Shown in pieces: positions 1-12,955 of a stretch of DNA of 64,000 nucleotides; the first letter of the stretch is position 1; every line of letters starts with the position of its first letter. A program made the translations under genes and the position numbers. The notes under the pieces are model-generated. The model saw only the letters and a program-made list of their open reading frames with translations, was not told where the DNA came from and made no database searches. Source of the DNA: Leptobrachium leishanense (Eukaryota; Chordata; Amphibia; Anura; Megophryidae); contig CM019064.1 in assembly GCA_009667805.1 (NCBI GenBank), forward strand, positions 274,889,662 through 274,953,661, read 5' to 3'.

Positions 1-238
1 GTCGCTCAAATAAACTAATAGTGGAAGTAACAATAATAATTTTTAGTCGCAGCAATGAAACGATAATTACAAATTTTCTTAAATAATGTTCGTATCAGGG
101 GTAAAAGAGGGGGGAACAGGAGGGAGGTACAGGAGGGTGAGTCATCTGCCCATCAGGCAGGGGTGGTAAGTGGTTCACAGGGTATCGGGGGGAGGGGTCA
201 AAGATCCAGGCCAAATAAAATCAACGCCGCAGGTGCTT

Positions 239-650
239 AACAATGGTGCCAGAGGACTGATGTATCCACGTCTCTAGTGCGTTGAACTCCATCGAACCAT
301 TCACGAATTGTCGGGGCAGTCGGAGACTTCTAGGGCCTAGGAAATACCGCCTTGGCGGCGTTTAGGAGGTGTATATCCAGGGAGTTTTTATAAGCATTTG
401 CGGGCAGTGGGGTGTGATGCAACAACATTGTGGCCAGGGAAAAGGCCGGCAGTGATGTCGATACTTTGCAAATAGCGGCGTGGATCTGAATCCAGAATGC
501 TTGGATTATCGGACAGGACCACCAAATGTGCAGCAGGTCTGCCATAGGGGCCTTATATCTCCAGCATGAGGTGTCTGAGTCAGCTGAGTAGGTAGGCATC
601 AAGGCCGGTGCCCTATACCAGCGGGACAGCAGCTTGTAATGTTTATGTTT
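239..650 (-). pseudogene. L1/Tx1-like LINE reverse transcriptase C-terminus, fragment
   Basis: On the minus strand an open frame (330-602) encodes a peptide with the typical C-terminal pattern of L1/Tx1-group retrotransposon polymerases, a Cys-rich knuckle followed by a Trp/Pro motif (DTSCWRYKAP, then LLHIWWSCPIIQAFW). After a frameshift near 330 the reading continues to a stop at about 239 with TIREWFDGVQRTRDVD, also typical of these C-termini. The usual CWRC knuckle is damaged here (CWRY). Only the 3' end of the element is seen, and no intact domain is present. It is a dead copy, and the assignment to Tx1/L1 rather than another LINE group is from pattern recognition. Confidence 0.6.
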
Positions 651-660
651 TTTTAGGTCA

Positions 661-1667
661 AGAAATTGATCTATGATAGAATTGAGTTAATGTCATTCTG
701 TTGCTCCTGATTATTAAATTGTGGTGGTATAATAGCTGGTCCATTCAATCTATGGCTGGTATGCTAACGTAGATTTATCTTTGAACATTCCATGAATGGT
801 AGTTACCATTATTTTACAAAATAAGAGTAATGAGAATTGTGCATAGTTTTTTGACTCCAAAGTAATACAGACAGTGGAGTGGTGAGATATTAGATACCCT
901 AACCAAGGAATTCAGCCATGAATATCCCCATATTACTTTTTTTTCCATGCTTGTTGCAACTCTTTCTCTACTGGATAAAATGTATATGTTTGGCCATTTA
1001 ATGTAATGGGTTTAAAAGAATTCTTGTTGTCATAGGCTGAGCTGGACACATTATTGATATAGCTTTATTAAAGATTTACATAATAAATTCAACTTTATTG
1101 TTTCACAATGCTTCTTGTGTAATACAAACATAAATCTGAATTAACCGATATTTGGATAGAATTGGGATTTGGATTCAGAATGTTTATTCAATCGTCTGGA
1201 GCCAAGATTATAAAATGCTTGATTTCATAAGTATGGTTTCCCATAAAAACAGAGTTTTCCTACACAGATTCTAATACAATTTAATGTTCACTTCCTGGCA
1301 CAGCTTAATATATTTTAGAACAGAAAGGGACACTGTAGCTGCCTTGCTAAATTAGTTAATTGATCATGGTGAGCTGAGTTTCTTCTCCCTGCTTCCCACC
1401 ATCAGCATCCCCAAAGGTAATGAAGAGCCATCTCCCTTTGCCTCTGTCACTGCATTTTTACAAAGGATACATCTGATGTAATTCCTGGAAGTAAAGGTTA
1501 GAAAAGGTCAGTTATTTAAAATGACTCATTTTGCCTAGTAACCAGATTGTAAACTCATGTGAGCCGGGCCTGACCACCTTTACTTTCAGTCTTCCTTATC
1601 TTTTATAATTGTGCTGCTTCACTTCCCCATTTGGGTTTTAAAATGCTGCAGAGTTTGTTAGAGCTAT
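661..1667. other. Intronic sequence, nothing identified
   Basis: AT-rich, with no repeat family or exon that I can recognise. Confidence 0.4.
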
Positions 1668-1671
1668 TTAA

Positions 1672-2767
1672 CCCCTTCACTGTTGAGGCATTTCACCGCT
1701 GTGTGCTGAGCTCATTTTTACCACTTTCGCTCATCCTGTTTAAACGCAATTTGAAGCCACATTTTAATAAATGGCCCAGACATATTATATATCGTTCTTT
1801 CCAGCAGACTCAGCACATTCATAATATATCATTTTTATATGTAAACGTCATGTCCTGCCTGTCTATTATAACAGAAAATGCAATAAAATTTGAATTTATA
1901 ATCATCTGCAGCGTGTAAAGTGGTTTTTTTTCACATTTTATCACATGAACGTTTGCGGTTATATTTTCTATGGGGTACGCTTGTACAAAAATTAGAAATG
2001 GGGACTTGTTACATTTTTTTTGGAGGAATTACGTGATTTTTAGCAAACGCACCCCATAGAAAAAAATCATTAGTGCAGCATCATTGTTCACATTATAACT
2101 GAAATGTGAACAATATTGCTGCATTAATAAAAACACACGCAAAAAAAACATGTTTTTTTTATTTATTGATTTATTTATTTTTCAGGCCTTCCGAATGACA
2201 CCCTCCACGACCCCCTAGCTACCACGGTTCTGGAGATATTTGGGTTCAAAGGAACCCCGTATCTCCACCAGGGGATTTCCTTGGGAAATCCCCAGGCAGC
2301 TAGGGGTTCCCCGGCTATCTGACGTCATCACGCTATGCGCGATGACGTCGGGCAGCGAGGGGGACCCGAGGGTGGAGCCGCCATCCAAGATGGCGGCCTC
2401 CACCGGAGCTAGGTGCTGAAGTGCGACCTGGTGCCTGAGGGGTTAAAGCCAGGTACCTGACTTTTGATGCTGCTTCTTCCCGATCGGGAGGGAGAGGGAT
2501 CCGAATGGACCCCCCTCCCTTCCAGGCAATCTCCCGGGGGTCGCCTGGAAATGACGTCATCGTGCATGGCGCAATGGCGTCATTGACGTTGGGAGGGGCT
2601 TAACTTCAGCGTCTGAGGACGCTAAAGTCAAACCACCACGGGACCCCGGACAGAGAGGTGAGTATCTCCGCTGGGGCTCCCGCCAGCAGATGACGTGTGG
2701 GGCACGTCCTCCGCATATAGCGGGAGTCAAGGAGGATGTGCCCCACACGTCATCAGCAGCGAAGGGG
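1672..2767. mobile_element. Non-autonomous TTAA-flanked DNA element (1,096 bp)
   Basis: The element is bounded by TTAA on both sides (1668-1671 and 2768-2771). Its ends are inverted: CCCCTTCACTG at the left, and the complement of the right end starts CCCCTTCGCTG. TTAA duplication is the hallmark of piggyBac-type insertion. The interior is GC-rich towards the right and has no transposase. It contains two hairpins: about 20-bp arms at 2074-2093/2104-2123, and about 29-bp arms at 2684-2712/2731-2759. Short open frames in it look like chance. Classification as piggyBac-like is inferred from target and ends only. Confidence 0.55.
2684..2759. repeat. Long hairpin inside the TTAA element
   Basis: Near-perfect inverted repeat with arms 2684-2712 and 2731-2759 around an 18-base loop. 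The arms share the core TGACGTGTGGGGCACGT apart from a few mismatches. It sits next to the right terminus of the element, as subterminal hairpins often do. Confidence 0.7.
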
Positions 2768-2771
2768 TTAA

Positions 2772-4286
2772 ACGTTGATAATAATAGTGTGCAGTGTCTG
2801 CCGTGCTGGTTACTGATCAACAAGTGACCATTGTGACTTCTCAATGCGCTTGTAGCCTAGTCGAGTGTGAAAAAACAACATAGGCTCTATGTAATGCCAC
2901 ATACCTTTCCTGTTACAAAATCAGGATGCAGCAATCACCACAATTCCCTTTACCATATTAAAGGAAGCACTAACTAAGTATGTAACATAATATAATGTTT
3001 AAGATTCGTCAATAAGCTTAATTTCTAAGGGTAATACAATGACTATAGACTTGCTCCTCATGCCCATGTAGAAGAGTTTCGGAGAAAGCTACATGAAAGA
3101 AGCTGTCTTTCCAACTCATAATTAAGCATATGTTATCAGATGGATTTTGGGAATTGAAAGGCGACTGAGCTTTGCCAACTGTTCAGGGTATTATCCCCAC
3201 ACCAGTATTGAGGTGTATATACAGGGGGGGGGCTCTGGGTTGTCCTTCCATATGTGCACAATAAAACCTCCCTTGCATTGGAAAGGAAAGGGATGGGACG
3301 CTGCTACTGAAATTAACATCTAACCTAACAGCTAGGCAGTGTGAGACTTACACCCGCTTCCTCCTCTATTCCCTCTGTTAAGCCTGTTCGTTCGTCTCTC
3401 ATTTGCTCCGTTCCGTCTTTTAGATCTTATTCCATTCCCCGTTTTCTCCCTTCCTCTCCTTCCTCCCTTTCCAGGCTTCATCCCATAGTTTCCCTTGCCT
3501 GGTTGTGGCTGATTATCACACCTGGACAGCCAGCTATATCCTCTGGCCTCTCCCCTTCCTCAATGCTCTTTCATTCTGTTGGTTTCCTTCCCTTAGCTGT
3601 AGAGGTTCTGTGAGCTCCCTCCTGTTTATGTCCTGTCTGATCTCTCTAATTTCTGGTCGCTCTTAGTTCTGGTTTTTGTTTTAGTAGTCTGTCTGTTATA
3701 TTCTGTTTGGACATCTTACCTGGGTTCCTGAGTGCAGTTGACACCTTGCCTGTGACTGAGTTCCAGATTTCTCCACCTTATCTGACGCCTTGTTGCCTGT
3801 CATCATTTCTACCATTGCTGCTGGTTACTGAACTACTGGATTCTGCTATATTAACTCCATAGCCCACTATCCTGTGGGTCTGGAGTCTTACCTGTGGCAG
3901 CCACTCCTCCAGCTCTCCAGCAACGTAGACCTTCAAGCAAGTTATTACTGCAAAAGCTTCTACTGCCTATTCAAGTGGACTCCTGTGCAGTCTAGGACTA
4001 CTATTCCCACCATCCACTTGTTTAAAGACTTTTCCTGTATTCACCGGTTGGAACCTTTTGTTTTGCAAAGACATTACCTGTTTTGTTCAGTACTGCAATC
4101 TTCATCTGTTTAAAGACTGTTTGCTGCTTACCTTTAAATACACTGATATTTACATATACAACTTCCAGTGTCTGCTTGCTCTGCTCACCCCCAGCACTTG
4201 GGTTAATAAACTAAAACCATGGCTCCATCCTGGTCTGGGCCTGACAGGCAGTAGATGATAGGTACATAGGGGTGACTGACCATATG
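2772..4286. other. Intronic sequence; unclassified pyrimidine-rich block 3250-4250
   Basis: 2772-3240 holds nothing I recognise. From about 3250 to 4250 the + strand is strikingly C/T-rich and ends in AATAAAC followed by a short GC-rich tail, which resembles the terminal part of an interspersed element. I could not find matching ends or duplications. The open frames here (e.g. 3341-3613) read as low-complexity chance frames. Confidence 0.3.
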
Positions 4287-5160
4287 ATTCCCATTATTAT
4301 TCTTTTATTTATAAAGCGCCAGCATATGCCACAGCGCTGTTCAAAGGGCACAATATAGACAGGGTTATAATACATTGAACGACATTTTGACAAACCAGTA
4401 CAGGAGGAAACTAAGGCCCTATTCCTGTGGGACCTTACTATCTAGAACGGTTGGGGGGGGGTGGAAACAGGAGGAGAGGACTGCAAGGTGAGAGTGAAGG
4501 ACTGGTGGGTGTGATGGGCTGGTTGCATCAGTGAGTCGGGTGGTAGGCTTCCCTAAATAGGAATGTCTTAAGGGAGAGTTTGAAGGAAGGGAAACTAGGG
4601 GGAAGTCTGACAGCACAAGGTAGAGAGTTCCAGAGGATGGGGACTGCGTGTGAGAAATCCTGGAGTCTATTATGGGAAGAGATGATGCGGGGAGCAGCTA
4701 ATCGCAGGTCACTGTATTTGGTGATTAGTGAGGACAGGTAGTGGGAGAGCCGACTTACAGCTTTGTAGGTCAGGATAAGGATTGTATTTTCCTCCTGGGC
4801 TCAAACAACCCAATCCCTCTCACAAACACAGGGGGAATATACACACCATCGCAAGCCATTCCCCTTGTTTTATCCCCTCGCCTTATCTTTAAATTGAATT
4901 CTGCAATGGATGGGGAACCAGTGGAGGGACTCAAAGAGGCAGAGTGGCGGGTGAGGTAGGTTTGCCTGGCAGAGGCATTTAGAATGGATCATAGGGGGGA
5001 GAGGCGGGAGAGAGGGAGGCCAGCTAGAAGATTATTACAATAGTCAAGTCGGGAGATTACAAGTGCGTGAATGAGTTGCTTTGTGGTGTCAGCGGTAAGA
5101 AATGGCCGAATTCTGGAAATATTACGTGGTTGGTAGCAGCAGGAGGAGGAAAAAGACTGA
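4287..5160 (-). pseudogene. L2/Rex-like LINE 3' end with decayed RT C-terminus
   Basis: On the minus strand the segment around 4870-5110 reads as the C-terminal region of a non-LTR reverse transcriptase: FLTADTTKQLIHALVISRLD, then YCNNLLAGLPLSRL, and further on ESLHWFPIHCRIQFK. These correspond to the family's conserved SRLDYCNxLL and SLHWLPxxxRIxFK motifs. The 3' UTR ends near 4287 with tttataaagcgccagcat, a terminal motif seen again at 39045. The RT catalytic region is absent and the frame is interrupted. Group assignment (L2 or Rex) is tentative. Confidence 0.6.
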
Positions 5161-7710
5161 ATTCCATAAAGATACTACTTAATACCAGTGTTAGGTAAAA
5201 TAGTAAAGTTCTGGCCTTTTACTGCTGGCACTACAACGAAAAACTGACATGTAATCTGGTGGAGGTGTGTAGTTCTCCCATAATGTCTATGACGAGAAGG
5301 GCTTTGTGATACCAATAACACATCCAGTTCACAGCAGGAAACCTTTAGCACCGGTAATCACTTGTCAATAATTTGTAATCAACCCAACATTTTTGAGATT
5401 TTGGGGGACAATAACATAGCTCGTTTTGTAGCTTGGATCTGTACATAATATCAGTCAGGATTTGACAAATCTCGATCTCATCTGGAAGCCGTTAGAAAAA
5501 CCTAAGGTTCAAGTACAGAGTTTTAGATGCACAGCAAAGCTTTATAACGTGGATCTATGTAGATTAGACTATTCCACAAGTTTAGAGGCAAAAGGCAAAC
5601 TACTAGTAGGCAGTGGTTACCTAGCCTCTTGATTTGTCAAGCCCTGATTTAGATACATACATTGTTTTTTTCACCATTACAAATAACAGAACTGTCCATT
5701 GCAAATGATTTCTGTCTAATATTGCGAGATCGAAAGCCCATTTGTGGTCTCTGTGACTTCATGTCAAATACAGATTGGAGGGGCAGTGTAACGGATGTGT
5801 GTGTGTCTTCTCAACATAGCTCCATTATTCATGTCTGACTGATTTGTCCATTTTACGAAGAGCAGTATTGAGGAATGTATTAAAGAAAAAATAATTGGCT
5901 GACAGATATATATACATACACATAACACTGTATGGGACATTAGAGATACATCTTTTATCTCTAATCAGAGACATGTTCAAAACATGGCATGGTTCACATT
6001 TTTGACACTCAAAGGGTTTATATGGAGATCTAGGCTTCTTCAGCACAGTAAAATAAACTTGACATTTAGGTGTTTATACTTCTCCAGAGTACCATCTATT
6101 AATTGGTGCCATGAGCTTTTAACATTTTCAGTTGTAAATAACTGCTTATATAGAGTTCTACACAATAGACCATGGGTAGCTATTTTAATCCATGCAGAAT
6201 GCATGTTTAAAACAATCGCCTTAAAGGGGTATCCGTGGCACAGTAACCATCAATGTAATTTGACTGGCCAAAGTGCCCTGAGTGCCCTCACCCCTATCTC
6301 CTCCTTTGAGAGCTGAGTGTGGAGGAGTACCACGATCCAGAAGCTGAGATTTTGGACAACTGTGGTTATGTAAGCCCTAAATCTAAATGCAATACATAGT
6401 GCAATTGCCATGACAGAGAAAGAGCAATTTGGACTCGAGTACCAGTGACCAAGGCTGACAGCAAAGATTTAAGGTTATAGATATCAGCCAAAAGTTAAAA
6501 CCATTGTTTAACGTAACATATTCTTTACAGAACACAATGACCGGAAGTAGTTTGATAAGCATGGAAATGTGTACTTCTGAGCGTTTTATGCTATATGTAC
6601 ACCACACCACCTGACAACTTTGACAACTCAAAGTTCGTGAAAATGGAAGATGTGATGAGGATGGTGCAGGTTGACAAGGAATGACAACCATTCCCTCCAA
6701 AATTGACATGCTTTCCCAGCGCACTTGTGCAGCAAGATAGCACCCTGGCTGGGCAGACCAACAGGGCTTTACATAAGCGCAGCAGTAGCGATCATATATG
6801 GGCTTACAAAGGACTGATAGTAACTAGTTTGGTACTGCAAGTGCCAATAAACATGTCCTTGACCTTGTGCTGCACTTTCCCTTAGTCCACCCACAAACTG
6901 GGTGACAGCCGTGGACTTTTGGGTGATTGGGAGGACTGGGGGACAACCTTGTGCCACAAGAAGAAATTGTTTGATTTGACAGGTCTGGTACAGACTATTG
7001 ATAAATGATGTTGCGGATTTACAAAGTATTCCTGTGCTTCTAGTTTACGTCATAAAAGGCACAGACAGGCACACATTGTGCATGTACTTGCATCAAAAAA
7101 ATAATGACTATGGGCTTGAAGTCAATTTGCTACCTGACCCAAATGTTATTTTTTATATAATCGCTGATATGGAAAATTATCATTACTACACTATATACTG
7201 TATTCAAAAAGCCTGGCCACTCTGAAATTTTTCTGCAGTCATTGGTAACTGGACACTTTTTAATGTGAAGCCATCCTGAAGTATGGCTGAAAGTGAATAT
7301 ATACGATTTTTTAATTTTTTGCGAAGGATTTACATTTGTTACTACAGGAGTACTATATCTGTTATTATTAGCTCCTTTATTGTGGCTCATCATTTTCAGT
7401 AGTGTTTTTCAACAAAATTCCCCTTCTTCCAAAAAAAGGAGAAATGTAGGGTGTGATTCAAAATCATGTGTAGACTCTTCCAGAGCTTTTGTAAACTTTC
7501 CAGAGCTTTTGTAACCTTTCCAGGGCCATTGAAATATATGGAGTTGATAATGTAACAGCTCTCGGTATGTGTATAGCTGACGTGGACTTTTGCCCACAAT
7601 GGGTCCAATTCTGCCATTATGTATTAACGGTCCGAACTGCTATTCCAACCTTGCCTCAAACTCTCATACTTTGTATTTGAGCCATTAATGGTAGATCAGC
7701 AAGAGAACAG
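5161..7710. other. Intronic sequence, nothing confidently identified
   Basis: Mostly AT-rich. Around 7455-7550 there are weak matches to the 'ccagagct...gtaaac' MITE seen intact at 43323. Small open frames on both strands have no recognisable content. Confidence 0.4.
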
Positions 7711-9600
7711 CAAGATAATGCACCTGGGACGTAAAAACCCAAGGGCTGAATATAGAATATTTGATACAGTCCTAACCTCAACATCTGAGGAAAGGGATTT
7801 AGGGGTCATTATTTCAGAGGATCTAAGGGTAAGTAGTCAATGTAATAGAGCAGCAGGAAATGCTAGCAGAATGCTTGGTTGTGTAGGGAGAGGTATTAGC
7901 AGTAGGAAAAGGGAATTGCTCATGCCACTGTACAGAGCACTGGTGAGACCTCACTTGGAGTACTGTGTGCAGTACTGGAGACCGTATCTCCAGAAGGATA
8001 TAGACATCTTAGAGAGAGTTCAGAGAAGGGCTACTAAAATGGTGTATGGCTTGAAGGAGAAAAGTTACCAGGAAAGGCTTAATGATCCTAACATGTACAG
8101 CTTGGTAAAAAGATGAGACAGAGGAGATATGATAGAAACATTTAAATACGTGTGGCGCTCACTCCCGGAGGAGCCGCTGAAAATGAACCACGGGTCAGTC
8201 TCCCCGCACTAGGGAATAAATATACTCCAACACGCTGGACAGTTTTACAATTTAAAAGGTTTACTAAAAGGTTTGCAGCTCTTAAGACACGGTATATGCA
8301 GGAAGATTTACAGTACTTTCGTAACACGATAAACGCGTAGCGGTAAAAGAAACGAAAACACGAGGGCTTCGTATTTTCGAAAAAACCCCGACCGAGCAGA
8401 AAATTAAAAGATACGAATTTCGAGGAAAAACCGCGTAGCGGGACACAATAAAATACACAGTTCTCGTATCACGGTGAACGCGCAGCGGGAACAAAAAGAG
8501 GAAAAATGTTCGGAAAGTAACTTTAACTTTGCCCCCTTGTCCCGGTTCGGAAAAGGAAAATGAGTCCTGCACAGGTTAAGTCCCAGAACATGAGGTGATA
8601 TGTATTTGTGTGTGTAGGGTACCCGGGTACTTCTCAACTGGCCAGTGAGTTTACTTTAGCGATGTCTTCGACTAGTCAGTTGGGGCCCTGTGGGTTTTAG
8701 AAGGAAACAGCAGCGTACGCTCTTATTTAAACACGGCCTTGGGGCCTCTCACCCATCCAGCGCAAGCTTTAGATTCGACTGGCCCAGGACGCCTCTCCGC
8801 TCGATGTTGCCGGGGGATGCCGACCACCGGATCTGTTGTCTGGCCCTCTGTCTGTCAGCCGCGACTCATCCAGCTTACCGCCTGCTCCCCGCTTCGATCG
8901 ACCGCGGTACTCCTCACTCCTGGGGTCTTCTCTCCTTCAGCTGCACTTGAATAGCATAGAGGGTGAGGTCTGTGTCCCGCAAGCTGAGTGAGCCAATCCT
9001 GAAAGCCCGATCCACTCTGTCTGCGCTCCGGCCTATCTTTGGTCTCTCTCTTTACTTTGTGCATCCGCTCTCCTTGACTCCCTGGCGCGCTCTGCCTGTT
9101 CTCCACGAGGTGCAGGATGTACAGCTCTCCACAAACCCACCCACTTCCTGTTTCTTCGCAAAGCATGCATGGACATGTAGTTCAAGTGTCCAGGGTCTTT
9201 AATCGTGATAGTCTCTATCTTGTGGCCAAAAATGGGTACTGCCACAGTAAACTTTAACACATCGCTACATACGTAAAGGGAATCCACAGGGTAGAGGAAG
9301 GGAGTATATTTAAAAGGAAACAAAATGGCAAAACAGGAGGACATAGTCTTAGATTAGAGGGGCAAAGGTTTAAAAGTAACATCAGGAAGCATTATTTTAC
9401 TGAGAGGGTGGTGGATACATGGAACAGCCTTCCAGTAGAAGTGGTAGAGGCCAAAACAGTAATTGAATTTAAGCAAGCATGGGATAGGCATAAGGCTATC
9501 CTAAACAAAAGATAAATCCAGGTAAAGTATCCATGTAATTGGGCAGACTAGATGGGCCAAAAGGTTCTTATCTGCCAACACTTTCTATGTTTCTATGTTT
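7711..9600 (+). pseudogene. CR1 LINE 3' fragment, split by an LTR-like insert
   Basis: Two pieces (7711-8150 and 9270-9600) of one CR1-type LINE in + orientation. The first encodes the C-terminal half of the polymerase with the group's hallmark strings IMHLGRKNP, ERDLGVIISEDL, RPHLEYCVQYWRPYLQKDID and LERVQRRATKM. The second holds the remaining C-terminus and the 3' UTR, ending in the tandem octamer tttctatg that is typical of CR1 3' ends. A stop replaces a conserved Arg/Lys codon near 8113, so the copy is dead. The two parts join exactly when the insert 8151-9269 and one copy of TACG are removed. Confidence 0.85.
8151..9269. mobile_element. Solo-LTR-like insertion A (1,119 bp)
   Basis: The insert begins TGTGGCGCT and ends ATCGCTACA, and it is flanked by a perfect 4-bp duplication TACG (8147-8150 and 9270-9273) inside a CR1 copy whose uninterrupted sequence is known from other copies here. 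TG...CA ends with a 4-bp duplication fit a solo long terminal repeat. A related insert lies at 39935-40882; they share the start 'gcgctcactcccggaggagc' and the internal block 'cttcgactagtca'. No protein of a retroelement is present. A non-autonomous DNA element with TGTAGCGCT inverted ends is an alternative. Confidence 0.6.
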
Positions 9601-11067
9601 CTAAGCTATTCCATTGTAGCTCGTTGCCTTGAGCCGTTATTCCTGAAAGGAATTGAAAAAATCAATTGACACATGAAAATAAACCCACCCAAAAAATCCC
9701 TCCTCACCTCTAATTCCACAGTGGAAAGGGCAGTAGGATTCTCCAGTTTGTCTGGCCACAAGCAGTGGACCACTGGGGATAAAAAAGCACCTCAGCTAGA
9801 CCCTGCTTAAGTAAACTTGTGCAGAGCTTTTGCAGGGTTGCATTTGGCTCCATGGAGTCCTATGGACACCAGAACCAGATACCAGTGGCTTAGTTTGCTC
9901 CCTGTTATTGACATGGTTGCAATGGGGCACAATGGGTTTTTTATACTATTGTTTTAGAGACGTTTAAAGGCGGGGAGGGGGTGATTAGTTATTAAGGGCA
10001 TTTTATAAAACTAGTGCTTTAAAAACTAGTGCTGTTTTTAACAGGAAATGCTGAAGCAAATAAATGTCTAAGGACCGTGATTAATTTGGGAAATGCTGTT
10101 AGAGTTTCACAATTCCTTCCTGTTGTGACCCCCCCCCATTTTTAGCTTTATCATCTAACTTATGCATATAGTCAGTTCTTTTTAGTCACACAGAGCTTAA
10201 AAGAGAAGGAATCTTTACTATTTTGCATATAATTGCAGTTTTTTTTAAATTGAATTAATTCCAGCTGAAAATGCTTTGGTATTGGCAACTGTCAAGGATT
10301 TAAATCTTTTCAATCACATTGTGTAGTTCCAGAATTTTTTCTCCTGTGGCAACACATCAGTCAAATTCTGTATAATTAAAACTTTCAAATGTTGTTTACA
10401 GCACTGCCTACTATTTGAGACCGTGTTATATTTTGGACTTTATGGAGCCCAATATGGTCATGAAACTTAAGAAACATTTCATTTTTTGTGACATTAATCT
10501 CTTGTAATATTTTGTTATTTTAATTCCAGGTAATTGGCAACTACAGACAATATCAAATATTGTGATAAAATAAATAATTATAGAAGTTATTCAATAAGCA
10601 CAGTTGTTTGAGTAAAAGAGATAGTGAATTTACTTCAGCAAACGAAAGTGGATCAACTACGGTAACTGTGAATTCACTAATGGGAAGATCCACCATACGT
10701 CTACCCAGTTGTCACTGCTGTTTCGTGTCGTTGTTTTTTCCAAATTTGTTCAGCATACCCTTTAGCATACTATTCACTAGGGTTTCCATTGAAGTTTCCA
10801 ATGATTTAACCATTGTTTCAGTCAAACTTGTGCCAGTCTAGAATTGTTTTGCCATAGGGTCTATAAGTGCTAGGCTTGTGCACCGATTTTTTTTTTCGGT
10901 TCGATTCGCTTCGGTTCATTCGGATTTCGTAAATTTTCGTTTCGACTCGTTTCGGCCGATTTTCGTCTGACATGGGCCTAAAATGAGGGAGAAAAGAGGG
11001 ATCGAAGGAGGGCAGGCCTTGTAATTCTTTGCAGTCAGTTTGTCAGTCACAGGGAAAAGACAAACAG
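9601..11067. other. Intronic sequence; TTCGG-rich patch 10890-10975
   Basis: AT-rich, with no element recognised, except a low-complexity patch at 10890-10975 built of variations of ttcggttcgattcg, which looks like the edge of an unclassified repeat. Confidence 0.4.
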
Positions 11068-11228
11068 TTCTATTCAATAAAGGTGAAACTCAGGAAAATT
11101 GGCAGAAGTGAAAAACCCAGTTCAAAATAGCCAAACCAGAAAAATTCTCCCATTTATCTAACTTTCCAAATCTGATATTTGGTCTAGATTGTTCTCTTCT
11201 CCTGCCAATTCTCCTGAGTTTCACCTTT
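11068..11228. mobile_element. Diverged palindromic MITE (CAGGGTTAT-type core)
   Basis: A near-palindromic segment running from aaaggtgaaactcagg to cctgagtttcacctttt. Its centre, caaaatagccaaaccagaaa through ttctcccatttatct, is shared almost word for word with the MITEs at 17471-17651 and 18592-18760. Terminal CAGGGTTATTC sequences have been lost or altered. Confidence 0.65.
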
Positions 11229-11867
11229 TAGTGAAGAGACCTGAAAGTGTAATTAATGCTGCGGCTTATTCACCACAATTAGTTGAAGGAACACTCACAT
11301 CTAAAAACATGGAGGGGTTGGATAAAACCAGAGAGGTTAATAATTGGCCCCAACCTGATTTTTCCCCCCTCATTTTTAGCCCAGAATGCGTGAAATACAT
11401 ATCTTATACTCACTACCATCTCCCCTTTCCTTTCCAGGCTAATGGAAAGCTGTTGCCGTTGCTTTGACAACTGACATGCAAAACAAAAATTAGCACATGC
11501 AGCCTAAAGAATTTCTCTTAATGCAAAAGCATTGAGATACACTGACAATCAGCTTCGGTTTATTTAACCAAATTTGGTTAAAACTATAAATGCTGCCCCG
11601 CAGGAGCTTTTTGACAGCCTTTGGGGCAGAGACCCAGCCCTTGAAGAAAGCCATGGGTAAAGGATGGGACACTCAGCAATTAATTCAATTCGAATCCCTA
11701 CAATAACCAGATCTACAAAACCAAAAATACCATACAATATATATTGCTAGTGCATTTTCCTTCCAGTTTTTAAAAACAGTTATAAAATATGTGCATATTT
11801 TTGTTTTCCTAACATGTATTAAGAGAAAGTCACAAAAAGATAAATTCTGCTTTTCAAAATTCTTTAG

Positions 11868-12952
11868 GCCGTATTAAATGCTGAAAACTAACTGTAACGT
11901 TTGGATACGTAAGAGCTAATCGTAGGATAAGTGAGTTTAACGCATGCCCCACAAATTACATTTGAAACGCTAAAGCTAAAAAAAAATCAGCACATCTATG
12001 ATTGTGCTAGCTTGCACGAGCTTACTGTACTTTGCACATCCTAAACTTATCATGGGGAGCACACTCAGTAAATAGTGTTAGGATGAGTGAGGCTTAATGA
12101 TCTTAACATGTATAGCTTGGAAAAAAGACGAGACAGAGGAGATATGATAGAAACATTTAAATACGTAAAGGGAATCCACAAGGTAGAGGAAGGGAGTATA
12201 TTTAAAAGGAAACAAAGTAGCAAAACAAGAGGACATAGTCTTAGATTAGAGGGGCAAAGGTTTAAAAGTAACATCAGGAAGCATTATTTTACTGAGAGGG
12301 TGGTGGATACATGGAACAGTCTTCCAGTAGAAGTGGTAGAGACCAAAACAGTGATTGAATTTAAGCAGGCATGGGATAGGCATAAGGCTATCCTAAACAA
12401 AAGATAAATCCAGGTCAAGTATCCATGTAATTGGGCAGACTAGATGGGCCGAAAGGTTCTTATCTGCTGACATTTTCTATGGTTCTATTACAAAGTCCTA
12501 ACGCTAATTACCGCACCAATGGGTTAACTTAAAATTTAGCTCCATCTAAAAGCTGATGCTAACTGATTCTGTCTTTGCAGATTCATCTAGCACTAGCTAA
12601 ACCCCCCCCCCAATAAACCAGATACTCGTCTCTAATCCCGTGGTGAGAACGGTGACCTGATCCGCCGCTTCTGGCCACCTGGTCCGAAGTGAGACTGGGA
12701 AAAAATGGTCCACAGTGTCCCTCTGCGATCAATCTGCAACGCTGCGTGATCACGTGGCAGCGCGACCATCCATGGAAGCTCTACCGCGAGTATCACCAAG
12801 GGTAGCACATCGTTCTAGGACAAGCTTCTGAAGTAGAACCTGCCCCGAAATCTCACACTAAAATGAGGACGCTACGGGGAAATCTGCACACGCAGGTTTT
12901 CCCAGTTAGCGTCCCCATTTTAGCATGAGGAATGGATTGTAATGTGGCCCTA
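11868..12952. mobile_element. GGCCxTATTA-type MITE, copy A, interrupted by CR1
   Basis: Left part 11868-12089 and right part 12489-12952 match the family seen more fully at 35651-36384 and 52611-53320. Shared features are the start near ggccgtatta, the internal 'atggggagcac', 'gtcctaacgctaattac' and 'gcgtccccattttagc', and the right end attgtaatgtggccc. A CR1 tail (12090-12488) is inserted between 'gttaggat' and 'tacaaagtcc', which are contiguous in copy D. No coding capacity. Confidence 0.6.
12090..12488 (+). pseudogene. CR1 LINE 3' tail nested in a MITE
   Basis: The last roughly 106 codons of a CR1 polymerase are open (12087-12407), containing YSLEKRRDRGDMIETFKYVK, NIRKHYFTERVVDTWNSLP and a terminal KAILNKR. 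The CR1 3' UTR follows, ending in the degenerate ttctatggttcta. It is strongly 5' truncated and has no catalytic region. The open frame is residual, not evidence of function. Confidence 0.85.
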
Positions 12953-12955
12953 TGT